From positions 1,934,730 through 1,995,702 of the forward strand of contig NW_019091406.1 of assembly GCF_001949145.1 (NCBI RefSeq): a stretch of 60,973 nucleotides of DNA. The letters run 5' to 3'. The stretch comes from Acanthaster planci. Lineage: Eukaryota; Echinodermata; Asteroidea; Valvatida; Acanthasteridae. Shown one piece after another: positions 1-18,356 of the stretch. Position 1 is the first letter of the stretch. Each line of letters opens with the position of its first letter. Position numbers and translations under genes: made by a program. A model generated the notes under the pieces. It searched no databases, had not been told where the DNA came from, and saw nothing but the letters and a program-made list of their open reading frames with translations.

Positions 1-3000
1 TCAACGCGCATAACATCCCGCTCTTTGAAAATGCTGCACGCGCCCACGTGATAACAACAGCAACGGTACACAACCTCAACTGAAAAAAGAGAGTTACTCA
101 CATCCTTTTTCATTTAATTTTCAGGGTTCACCGTTGCAATGTTTCATCTGAAACCCAATCAGAAAGTGAAAAGAGGTCGGACAGAATTGCGTACTCATCA
201 TGTAGCCATATAGCCCTTCAGACCGAATACAAAACTTCATTTAAGAGAGATGTGTGCTGAAGTTCTGTGGTGCACCGTTCACGATGCCCTTACCTTATCC
301 CATTTTCAACGGCCAACTTGCCTCTTGTTGTTCATACTTGCGAGCAGCAATCCCAGTCGTTCAAATTGACTATGGACCCTTCCACTGAAAATAATCCTGT
401 ACTGGTGGGTGGTCATAACCCATAGCTCCTACATCACTAAATATTTAATAAATATGTAATTCCATATACTTTTTTAAGGGGGGCTTATGCCCCTGATGAC
501 AGGACATATTACCACACCTTGCCTATAATAGTCATTATTTATTCCTTTCCATAACCATGTAATGCTTACTGCATCACACGGCAGCGCCCGAAACAGCAAC
601 GCAGCAAACCGAAGCCCTCCCAGGTAACACAGACCCACACTCTTGACACCCACTGTCCACTCAGAAACTCAGACACTCCTGGACAAAATAGTTGGAACAC
701 CTTGTGGGAAGCGCGTTGCAAAGATCCCCCTCTCCCCCATTCAATGTTGCGGTCATTTATTGGACCAAGATTCAGCCCAACTTAACCAATGAGAAGCAAC
801 ATTGACAGGGGGCGAGGGGGAGGCATGTTCCAACGAGGTTTGTCCAGGATTGTAGCTTCTGGTAACAAAGATTTCCGGAAACTCATTAAAGAAGTGGAAA
901 GTGTCAATTTTTCGACAAAGGATAATTATGAAAAATTCTCGTTTTTAGCTAACTTTGTGTCTAATTTTCATAGTTTTGCCGGGTTTACCTTCAAATAACT
1001 TTGATACCTCATGAAAGACTAGAATTAAACTCTTATGGTCAAAAAGGTTAATTACTTCTAGGTAGAAAACTTTTTTTTATCCACTTCGTTTTTCATTGGG
1101 ACCCATTTTCGTCATTTTCCATGTTTTTCACCTTACTTAAGTGCCCAATTTTCACATTTTTGTCGAATTCCCCTCAGATCATCGGTGATATTGTCTGGAA
1201 GACTGGTGAATCGTTTGTATCCATCAGTTCATTTCTTCAAGATCGAAAGCCATTTGTCTGAAAATGCGGTTCGTTTTTCATGCGGATTAAAATTTCCGAC
1301 ATGACCGACAGCGGTCAAAAATGTACGGACTTTTTGGCATGACATGCTGTACATGTGCACGCGCGCACACCCGGATACGAGTGCGTTTCGGTACGAGTTG
1401 ATTTTTACTGCATTGCTGCACTAATACGTGCCACGATGACATATTGCCCGACTGAAAGTCGACAGATTTTGCGTGTTGTGATTGGCCAACGCGTCGCAAA
1501 CTCTTGGAGGCGCATACTCATCCTTATCATTTATTTGTTTTGACCGGGTGGCCCATTCAGTGGAATTCAGTGGTCTACGCCATGGGTATAAATGCATGTA
1601 GTATACATAACAAGACAACAGATTCAGTGGCGTATCGGGGGCTGGGTGGTCCCCCGACGAATTTTTTCACTTTTGCTTTCATTTTAAGATTTATTTATCA
1701 CATTTTAATTCCAATATTTATGTATCAAAATTATTACTAGCACTAAAACCCTAAGAAAACCACACCATCAAATAAAAGTTAGGATTTCAGGACCGTGAGT
1801 ATAAGGCTTTTGATATCTTTCCCACCCCCGACATCATGTCATATGAGCCCAAGGCCGCATTCGAAAGCTGGATATGCCACTTCATTTGGACGGGCTGAGG
1901 CACAGGTTGAGTGTGCCAACAAATTTGGTCATTCCCATCGATAGTGGACAAACCAGTAGCAGATATGAACCCTGGTAACCTCTTTAAGTTGTGCACTCCC
2001 TGAGAGGGTGGGTCGCAAGCCCACTGGCTGGGATGATCATTCGTGGTGGTGGGAAGACTGATCGCGATGTCACGTCATACATCAGATGCAGGAGTCTCTT
2101 AGAGTCAAAGTCAAGGCCATCCTCTACAACCGGCCAAAGCCATACCTGGGCAACGCCAACATGGACTCTCTGGCGGCGTGCTGCTCAGAGCTATTCAGCA
2201 AGGGATGATCAAGTCGCAGAGGGAGGGTCACCACATAACTCCAGACCGGAAGGCGGTGGCACCACTGGCGAGTCACTGCTGCTACCCCTGACGACCCATA
2301 CCCACTAGCCGATGGGAGTGATCAGATTATATGAGGGACCAACCCCAGTTGTGAATAGGCGGAAGGCACTGCTGCTGGATGCAACGACAGCTGCTGCCAT
2401 GCCCCTGGCATGTAGAGTGTGATGAATGCAGGGTCCAGTACAGAAACCAAAGAGGCCATGAGGGAGGAGGCAATAGACGCCTCCCTCACCGTCAGAACTA
2501 GCCTCTAGTATATGGTCACTCAGGGTGGACGGAAGATGGTTCTGCCCGGTCTTTATTGCCTCCATTTCCCCTCTTCCTCTTCTTGCAGGGTGGCTAACCC
2601 GCCTGCGGCAAGACCTTCAGCGAGGGTAGAAATCTGTGGAAGCATACGAGGAGAGCGAGTGAGACGCTCCACTAACCGACTCTTTCTCTGCAAAGCCCAG
2701 GCCTCTTTGGGACTTCGAGGTGGTGTCTCGCAGTTCATGTTTACCAGTATTTGAACATTGCAGACCTACCACTTCACCAAAATACCAAATTTTCAAACGA
2801 AGCTCACATATTCAAATCAGTGTCGCCCATTGCCAAGTTCGTTCTCATATCCTATACCTAATTTGAATTCTCCATATTAATTACACGCTCTTGCTTTTGC
2901 TTCTTAACATAAGAAACATAAGAAACAGCTTGCTTCTTAACATAAGAAACGCCTTCCACCAATACACTATTATCAAGGGATAAGAAGGGCGTGGCAAAGG

Positions 3001-6000
3001 AATCCAGTCTAATCCAGGGATGGTGGCCGCTATGCAAAAGCTTGCCAAAATCTGGGGAATTAAAATTGTTATTATGCAATCAGATAACTGAGTATACCGA
3101 CCATTTCCCGCGGTTCGTAGTATAGCGGGAAATAATTGTCCTTGAAATTTGGGCAACGCATTATGCGTAGCCAGATGCTATGTGGTTTGTAAAAGTTACG
3201 TAACATGGGTCGTTTAAATAGGAGAACAAGAGTAAAGTAAATCATTTCTAGCGAGCACTTCACAACTGAACTGTTGTTTTATCTTAAGAATAATACTGTA
3301 TTCGAGCTGCTCAAGGTGAAGCCCAACAACTTCACGGAGGAGAGCGCTGACTGTTTTGGGTACAGGTTTCAGAGCATTTTAGAATTTTTATCTTTTTTTC
3401 CCCTGGACGTTGCGTTTCTCCGAGGAAGTGACCTTGTACTCCTAATCTGTAGAACGTATAACTTTTTCTTCAGCTTTCAACTTGTTATGTACTAGTCAAT
3501 CAGAGGTGGGTTCATCTGGTATTAGAAGCGTAATTTGTGCATAGTACAGATCTTTATACTTTTGGCTCGATAAATACACAAGCATTATTATTATTTTTTT
3601 TTCATTCCATCATAAATGGGATGTTTGAAATCACTAGGCGATTTAGGCAAGTGTGTAAACGCGTATACACTGTACGTAAGAAAAGACGTAATGGAGTAGT
3701 TGGAATGTTTTCCCTACTGCAGTTGTTCGTCATTCATGCTTATGTATACATATTCAAGCAGCATGCAAGAAAGGTATTTTTGTTTGTTTGCATCATTGAA
3801 GTAAGAAGCTTTCAGCGTTTTTGATGATAAACATATCACATATTTATAAACAGCCGTAATGTTTGTAATTTCATGGAGCCAACTTGAGAGACGCAAGAAG
3901 TCGAAAACCACATGTAGGCCTATATTGCGAGTGCGGCTCTTACCGGCTTTATTTATTCAAGCTTCAGTCGATTTAGCTAGGGGTTAGTAAATGTTTTAAA
4001 TGTTTCACAAGACAGACTCTTATCGTTAGGTTAAAGATGGTCCTTGTTTGTTGCCACGAATGTACATACGAATGCTATTTCTAAAATGTAATGTTTGCTA
4101 CCATGTAAACTATGATTGCTGGAAGCATCATGTGTGTTCTAGTGCAAGTCTCGACAGCAGTTGTTATTCTTCAGTTGATCTGATCTGTATAAATTGGTGT
4201 ATCTCACCACATGCCAAATAATTATATTCGGGTTTGATCGATTGTTACACGAATGACTATTACTGCAATTGTTAGTGCTGTAAGATTGTACTGAGACATT
4301 CAAAACTTATAGATGAAGATGTATATTGGTACAAGATATAACGGCGTTTTTACCAGATACCGATGGAATTAATAACCGGCGGACCAATATTGTACGGCGC
4401 TCAATGTGCTTCGCTACCGCCCATGTACACTGTACATGAGCTTGTCTTGTGTACAATTCTGTATACGTGTAGTTAAGTACATGTATTTTACTCTTGCGTG
4501 TTTAGTTCTAGAACCTGCAAATAAGTGCTTTGCACAGGGTATTACATGTACAGTCAAATGCATGTAACTTTGATTCTTGTCAGCATTTGGGTAGAAATGG
4601 TCAGGATTTATTGGAGGTCGGAGCGGCCGCGGGGAAATGAATATTTAACTGAAGTGGATGAAAAGCAGCAGAGCAGTTTAGTGTCGGGGAGGGGGTACAA
4701 AAAAGCCAACAGTTCAACATCGCGTTTTCTGAGAAAATTGTTTTATCATCACAAAACATCAAAGAAATGACAAAGTGAAGCCGAAGGGCTGTCCAGAAAC
4801 CATGACAACAATGAGCTTTAACACGTTACCCCTGCTTGGACATCAACACAAGACAAACGTAATAAATTACAACCTGGGTTTCATGTCTTTTGGGGGACAC
4901 AAACGAACAACCCAGGATTCCAAAATAAATATGTGCATACATGTATGTACTGCCATACAAAAGTTGACAATCTTACACATTGCACAAGTTGGTTGAAAAA
5001 ATACTGCAGAACCTGGACGCGTCAATTGGGTCCCACGTAACCATATTTCACACACACACATTCACGTTCAGAGCAAATATCTTGGTTACAGCTAAAATTA
5101 CATCCGAAAAGGTAACTTTCATAGAAGTGTAAGCACAGAAATTCACTAAGCAAGAAGCTACCAGTATAGATTGATGTTGCAGGTGTTGCTGGTTTTTAGC
5201 TTAACTGTACTTTCTACTAAGCAGCTTCAGGAACTGGACTACGCAAACACTTTGACATGTGTATGTGTCTTCACATCACAGTAGTATTCAGCCACTGAAG
5301 GACAGGTCACTGGTGCAAATGAGCATTAATGGCCCAACACTGGCCATCCTCTGGGGTACTGATGTCCGGCACAATACATCACCGGTCAGGAAATGCAGCT
5401 GGCTATCACCTAACTATCTTAGGATTTCTGTAAACCTGCCTCGCTCTATTGAAGCAAACAGTTCTCCCACACCCAGTCATTCTCCTTTTGACTGCAAATG
5501 TCACCTTGGCTGGCTTTGTATTTTGTACCGATGGTGACTTTCGCACCTTAAGGAAAGCTGAGGTTTACTGACGAAATATATTCAGGACGTATATTTTAGG
5601 TCTGTGATACCATCTGTTTGAGATTTTGTTCCACTGAGATAATACTGTACACACCTTTTGTCACAAAACGTATTTAGCAACTATCTTTCACTCTTCAATA
5701 TGCAACATACACACAGCTCGGTAGGCTCTGCTACAGTCAGCCGGTGTCGCGAAAGATGTCAGACGTAATGACACTGTGCTGCGTACCTGGCCGAAGGGAG
5801 TCTTAACCCGTATTACAATTTGTGTTGAAAGAAACAGAGAAAACAATTCCATTGGTCACTGAAAACGTCCTGGATGCAAAACAGAATTTCTACAGTAAGT
5901 TGGTGTTAAAAAAAAAAAGACCTACGTAATAGTTATTATTACTCCTAACTTCTGCAAGTCTTGGAGGTGATACAACACTTTAATAATATCCCAGCATCTT

Positions 6001-6250
6001 TAATAACACACATAAACTTTGTAAATCATTAATGCTTTTCAAGGGGCCTCCCGATCCCTTCCCGCAAACTGCAAGACATTGTGAATGGTTCTGATAAACG
6101 GCCACAGAAAAATTTTATTTACGTGGGTTTAAAGGTTCCACTGAGTTTGAAGTGCACGTCAGAGAAGTTGTGTTGCATACATCGAGCATGTTTTGACTTA
6201 TCAAGCATGGTAGTCACTCTATGCTAGTCTTGCTTTGGAATGCAGATGAC
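1..6250. other. Intergenic region downstream of Hsc70, no confident gene
   Basis: Only short frames occur. A GC-richer block at about 1980-2740 looks like decayed coding sequence. In one plus-strand frame it holds two C2H2 zinc-finger-like pieces: VECDECRVQYRNQRGHE at about 2412-2462, and ACGKTFSEGRNLWKH at about 2601-2645, which follows a good polypyrimidine-AG acceptor at about 2588. Stop codons separate them and the fingers lack some ligands. I see nothing else assignable. Confidence 0.3.
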
Positions 6251-6274
6251 GAACGGTCAAAACTTGGTTTTTTT

Positions 6275-6280
6275 TTTATT
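6275..6280 (-). terminator. Poly(A) signal AATAAA of the Hsc70 gene
   Basis: TTTATT on the plus strand reads AATAAA on the minus strand about 220 nt after the Hsc70 stop codon. The minus strand is A-rich just beyond it. The implied short 3-prime UTR is similar to that of other Hsc70 genes. Cleavage has not been shown. Confidence 0.55.
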
Positions 6281-6502
6281 CAAATAGAGAATAAAGCAGG
6301 TGAAACTGGACAATTTATGACTCATCTGACACTGACACCTAGGAAGCAATATGTCTGTGTGCTGTACATGTGTCATGGCTAGCCAATTCACACCACGTAC
6401 CTGTGCCACAAGACCCGCACTAAGTGACAACTTACTGTACCCTGCACTACAGTATCCCTCTACATTAAAAAAAACAATGAGCCCCATTGGTGAGGGTGAC
6501 AT

Positions 6503-12757
<6,255 letters not shown>

Positions 12758-13923
12758 ATTGCTAACTGTGAAATTTAACAATTCAGAAACTTTTACAGCC
12801 TTAAACTTCAAGACATTTACACACAAGTGTTAACTGTGAGTAACATATGCGGCCTACGGTAGAGTAATCAATGAAACGACTCACCAAGGCTTGCACTTAG
12901 CTAGACAAAATGTTTGGGGAATTGGGGGTTGACAATGCATCCCCGTCCTTTATCCTGGGACCAGTTATGCTTTACCACTGCCTGCACATTGTCAAACATG
13001 CTTGGCATTGGTACCAGTATATTTCAGAGGTTTCTGAAAGGGTAGAGTGTTAGCTCATCTGCGCTACTATCACTGCCAGTGAATTCAATAAGAAAGCATG
13101 TTCTCATCGATAACAGCTCAAGGTTCTACATGTACATGAACCGACGGTTGCCTCAAAGATTAGACACATGCAGCACAGAGACAGTGGGCTCCAGATGCCC
13201 TAAATAAATGTATAGTTTGTTAAAAAATTGAATAGCCAAATTCAGTAAAACCACCAGTACTGGAGCACATATATACCATATTCTTACACATCTGCATTTC
13301 CTGGAGTGGGATCCCCATGACAGGAATCCTACTGTAATCAGGATATCCTGATTTCAACACGCATTAAAAATTCAATCTGTTTGTAAACTTGTACGTGAAT
13401 ATACTGTACCATATACACGTACATGTATCCATGAAAAGTTGACATCATCTGCAACATGAAATATAGCCTTGTGTTCTCAATCAAAAGGAACTGATTGGAG
13501 CAGGTGAACCTGCAGAGCCTGTGACTTTAAAACGCACTCGCAAGTTTTCAATTTTATTTTTTTCCACAACTTTGCATCGGTTTCAGGGATCAAAATTAAT
13601 GGGCGCAGGTTGCTAAAATGCACTCATTTGTCTCAGAAATGCGCCCGTAATCATAATGATGGGCGCAAGTACTAACGCCTGTTTGATTCATGTACCTGAA
13701 CATTTTTAAAGTTTGTTTCTACTTTTGTCATGAAAATACCGGAACTTTTTTACTTCACTTCGGATCAGCCTTGTCACGGAACATGGTACAATTTTGTTTA
13801 CGATGTCACTGAACACGCGCCGCAGTCTCGCATGCACTTACACGAACGTACACACACACGCATACCCGTTGCCTGTGTCACGATTGTAGGAAACTGGCCC
13901 CTCGTGCATAAATTCAAGTCAAA

Positions 13924-14045
13924 CGCGTGGATTCGGCTTAGACTTCAGCTTCGCTGGTTCCAGTCATAGCTTGAGCATGTGGTTTTGAACCATGCTCCAA
14001 AATAGCTGGAACCAGCGAAACCAAAGTCTCAGCCTAATCCACTCG
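13924..14045. repeat. Foldback (inverted repeat), about 60-bp arms
   Basis: The left arm (13924-13985) and right arm (13987-14045) are imperfect reverse complements with almost no loop. The block TCGCTGGTTCCAG is shared exactly with the right arm in reverse. It resembles a hairpin MITE. No target duplication was identified. Confidence 0.75.
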
Positions 14046-16096
14046 TTTCAAAAATGCCTCAATGCTGCAGTTAGTACCCTTTTACGTCTGTCTGCATATG
14101 CATGTAATAAAGGCCCAGTGCTCGACTTTTTGCATAGCGTCGCTAAGCAAAGTTGGTTCCAGTTGAGGTTCCAGTTGGTTGCGTACTCATTACTAGTTGT
14201 ACATGTACGTCATGTGCAACCCCCCAAAATAACTCGATACAGGCTTTAATATCTGTTAAATTAAAGTCTAAGCCGTAAGTTATCAGTGTCATTAATTTAA
14301 ACAAAACCAACAGCAAGGACCAGGGTCTTTGCTTTTTTTTCTTGAACATATATCTTTAAAATTGTATTGGAGCTACTTTTGCCTGTAAACTGACAAATTC
14401 AGCTGTCTAGGGAGCAAGTACTTGCTCCAGTGATGATTAGCCCAATTTCGAGCCCTGGGTTAATTGAAAACTACTCCAATCATTGTTTCCCTCTGAAATT
14501 TCTTACATCGTAACATTTCAGAGCAATTCCATGCACCTGTTAACACTGGTCAGGCTGTTACAGGCCTCATTGTTCTTGGTTTCATTACCCCCAGAGAAAT
14601 TTAAAAACTTACCTAAATACACTAACAAAAACTTAAGCCATTATAAGCATGGGTATGATCATTTCAGTGTTCCAAGACCATTGTTGTTTACATCACCGTT
14701 TTTGATCTTCTGGGAAATTTTCTTCCACACCTGGGAAATGATAAGCATTCGCCTTGTGCTTTCTTGTGATCAAATGTACAAGAACAGGTGAACTCATTCG
14801 AAGGGATTATCGGATGTTGGGTTTTATCTGCTGTCTGATGTTTTAATCAGAACATCGACCGGCCTCCGATCCAATCCGACATTTTGACCGACATTAAGAA
14901 TGTCGTTGAAAACCCAACCTTAACATTACGTGTATGTACACCTACACCAAATAACAAAAAAGCAGTGTACGCCCTTTAAGTGTCAAGTTACAAAGACTGG
15001 AATTTTTTTTACCTTTCAGTGATGGAAATAAGAAAATAGAATCGATTAGCAAATTTGCTAATCATAGTCAAAGTGTCATTTGATTAGCATTATGATGAAG
15101 TTGACTTGCAAAAAATAAATAGGCCTAATTTAGTACCATTACAAAAATTTCAAACGGCTTTGATTTTTGCCTCTTGCAACCCACGTAACCAACTCATAGT
15201 AAAGGACGATGTCTACCAACTGATTTCTTGTTTCAGCCATGGCATATCTCTCTGCCATTTTTCAATGGTACATTTGGATTTTTTGTTGCGCATTGATCAC
15301 CACGTAATGACAGAAGTTAACGCGTGCTTACGTACGTGCGAGGGTATCGCGCTTGGGGTGTATGCACCTACGTTGTGCACTGCGTAGTTCATGGCGCCAC
15401 TTATCATGCACTGAATGTACACACGTGTGCACTCGTACCGTAGACGCAGAGAATACCATGAATGTACTCGTCCTCAATGTTTGAATAGACCTTTCACAAC
15501 TGACAGATTACTACAGTATTGACTTTCACGACTGTGGACATGGTGGACAGGTTGGTGATTGCTTTTTGGTCCAAGTAATGAACAGGCCAAATGAATAATG
15601 AGCAAGGGTTTTCAAAATTGTCCAAACATGCCAGACAGAAATCCGGAATGTTCATCATGTTCATTCTCACGGCCTAAAACTAAAAGTGCATGGATGTAAG
15701 ATGCGACTTGCAGAGTCTCAGGCCTAGCCTACTCGGACTAGTACTAGTAGGACATGATGTAGGATATTTACGATAAAACCACTTCCGAATAGACCTATGA
15801 AGGGTGCACTTCTTTGTTACCTCGCAAAAATATGTGAGACATCTTTTGATCGCCATGTGGGCTGCATGTGGGCGCCACGGCCTCTTGTTACTCAACATCA
15901 AGTTACAAACTAACGATAGCGTGATTTGACGAAAGCTGATCAAAACTGAAGTCTTCATCATATTCCCATAACACAAGCGTATAAAACTAACTTTTTCCCT
16001 AAAATGTACCTACCTCTTTATTCGTAAATACACAAAAATGACAACTGAAGGCGAATCTATAAAATGGTGAAATTTTGGTTATGTAGGCCTTCCAGC

Positions 16097-16257
16097 TTCG
16101 GGAACTTCCGACCGATTAGCGAACCAGTTACAGGATACGAACACGTACTTTGTCAGTTCTTTAAATGTGTGACGTCAAGCGCAAGCCGGCCGGCGCGGTC
16201 GCGGTGAGCACGTGCGAGACAAAGGTCACAGAAATTTCGAGAAGCATCTACCACGTG
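16097..16257 (-). promoter_or_regulatory. Probable Hsc70 promoter: two heat-shock elements, a CRE and E-boxes
   Basis: A perfect three-unit heat-shock element (GAA-nn-TTC-nn-GAA) lies at 16231-16243. A second site at 16097-16109 has TTC-gg-GAA followed by a 2/3 match to a third unit. A perfect CRE (TGACGTCA) is at 16170-16177 and E-boxes (CACGTG) are at 16209-16214 and 16252-16257. HSEs are HSF1 sites expected upstream of Hsp70-family genes, and Hsc70 is the nearest gene reading away from here. A good donor (GAG followed by GTAGGT) on the minus strand at 16013-16012 could end the non-coding first exon. The transcription start is inferred, not seen. Confidence 0.5.
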
Positions 16258-16494
16258 CCATTCTTATCCAATTGAAAAATCCGATACAAAACGTATGGGG
16301 GTATATTCAATTTTAATTTTACTGATGAACATGTGCAAATTTGTTGGGGGTTGTACATAATGTATATAATGAAACTCCTCATGAGGTGAGAGGCTACGCC
16401 GTAGTTTAATTTTTTTTTTTCAAAATCAATCCAGTCTGCTAACTAAGAATTTATTTTCACATCACACAGCCGCAGCCATTGGATGAAAATGTAC

Positions 16495-16620
16495 CACGTG
16501 ATAGCACCATCGGCGTGGCGAAAGGTCGTGCATATCATGCATAATTATTCTGACGTCAAAGTTTTCACGACTTCCGGCCGGGCACACGCACGGCGGCTAG
16601 ATCATCATGGCCGAATCAGT
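16495..16620. promoter_or_regulatory. Second promoter-like cluster (E-box, CRE, ETS motif)
   Basis: CACGTG at 16495-16500, a second perfect TGACGTCA at 16551-16558, an ETS-type CTTCCGG at about 16570 and CpG-rich DNA lead into an ATG at about 16607 that opens only 12 codons. The site lies between the divergent Hsc70 and LEO1 genes. It could be an upstream LEO1 or bidirectional promoter, or a shared enhancer. No transcript evidence is visible. Confidence 0.25.
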
Positions 16621-17602
16621 TATGAGATGCTCCTTTAAAATTTAGACCCATTTAAGACTTGTCCCCATGGGTTGCGTGTGTGTTCTTTGACCTATTCCAA
16701 TCTCACAAAGGGGCACCCTGCTTTCTGTTTGTTCCCAACTCCTTTGTTCAACCATCGTCCAGCCATCTGCTTTCTGGACAAGTTCAATCAAGTCGCCGTC
16801 GGACAGAGCTGTTCAGTGTCATTTTGCCTTTGATTCAGTCCAATGGGATCCCAGGCCGTCTAAATCAGTTTTCGCATTTGAATATCGACCATTAACCTAT
16901 ACATTGAAACATAGTAACCTACAGCACATCACTTAAAGGTTTCAGTTAGTGTTTTCGTCTATCAACTTCACGGAAAGTAGCGTCATATAGTAAGACGTAT
17001 TTCCTCAAAAGAATGCTTGGGCTTTGAAAGCTGATTTAAGGCCTTGCTGATCAACACAGGTCCTTATTGTGGACGAATTTTATGATGCCACGTGAACACA
17101 AACATGGTTTGGTGCATAGTAAATATATCTTTATATTTTTGGCTTCTAAATTGGACCTGGTATGACGTCATAGACATGGGCGTCGTCTTTTGTCAGAGGG
17201 GGATGATTTCCAAGGCGAAAGTATTTCATACCTACTAAACTGATTTTCAGCCCAATCATCCCTTTTTAATCTCTTTTCTTTCTTTCCCTTTTCCCCCACT
17301 TCCTTGTAATTTTTTCCAATGATTCGGGACACCCATGGCCTAAGAATTTTAAATACTATTAGAGAATACCCACTTTACAAGAGCGGTCCGTATTATTTTG
17401 AATAGTGCTGCCTATCATGATCATTCTGCTCCTTTGTTAAATTAAACCTATTGCAATGTATCCATTTGTGCGAACTTAATCTGAGAAAATCCATGTACAA
17501 ACTTATGCACAATTTACTCCCTTCCAGTTTTAATTCTTGTTTTACTTTAGCATCTAACATTCATAATTANTAATACCCGATTAACTTATAATACTCGAAG
17601 CA

Positions 17603-18053
17603 GTGTGTGGGGAAACTTGTATGGCTAATTTAACAGAACGTGATTGGCTAAGAACGATGTTATTCATCAAAGGTATCTTGTACTGGAATGGTCTAGATGG
17701 TCTCTCAAATTGTTACCTTCTTTATCTGTGTTGTCAGAAAACTAAAAATCCAGTTGCTCGGCTCATATTTATTTGTGCTCTATTAGTGCGGCGTTGTTTC
17801 ACACTTGTTTGTTTTTTCTTGTTCGTCTTTTTGTCTGTCCTATGTTATATTGTATGGTTGTTTTTGTCTGTCTGTAGGATGGGGGGTAGTAAAGCGTTCC
17901 TGCTTAATTATAACCTAGCTGAAACCTAATTCATCAAATGTGTAATCCTATTTTATGTAATGTTACTCAATTCAATGACCAGGTATATTCAGTACTTAAG
18001 TAATGTAACGTGTTTGGTTACATTGTAAAGAATGACAGCATTGAAATAAATGT

Positions 18054-18109
<56 letters not shown>
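17603..18109 (+). mobile_element. Probable LINE 3-prime end with ATC tail
   Basis: A frame from 17603 reads FIKGILYWNGLDGLSN, resembling the WN-LP motif at the C-terminus of CR1/L2/Jockey-type reverse transcriptases. It is followed by an AT-rich 3-prime UTR-like stretch ending in TTGAAATAAATGTTT and a simple-repeat tail. It is truncated and decayed; the family is not resolved. Confidence 0.4.
18055..18109. repeat. (ATC)n microsatellite
   Basis: About 18 uninterrupted TCA units, at the end of the LINE-like tail and about 250 bp before the LEO1 start codon. Confidence 0.97.
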
Positions 18110-18356
18110 GATGTACATGTATATGGCTGGCGCGCTTGTTTTGCAAAACCGTAATTTTAAAAAAGGCCAAATTGTTTACGTAGCGCCCTCATGTGGTAAA
18201 ATTTAATCATTCCCAGCTTTGCTGTGTGCATGCGGCGCAATATAATATTCTTTGATCACTAGTACATGTAGTATAGTAATCGGACAGTGTTCGCGTCTAG
18301 CAATGTAGCATGTCCGAAAACTAGGCTAAATTTGATCAACAAGATTTTCGTGTATC

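Larger units (their letters stand above)
12766..18356. other. Region between divergent Hsc70 and LEO1 starts
   Basis: It holds the presumed 5-prime UTR intron and promoter of Hsc70, a foldback repeat at 13924-14045, the promoter-like clusters at 16.1-16.6 kb, a LINE-like tail at 17.6-18.1 kb, one isolated N at 17570 and an ATC microsatellite. No coding exon was recognised. Confidence 0.5.
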
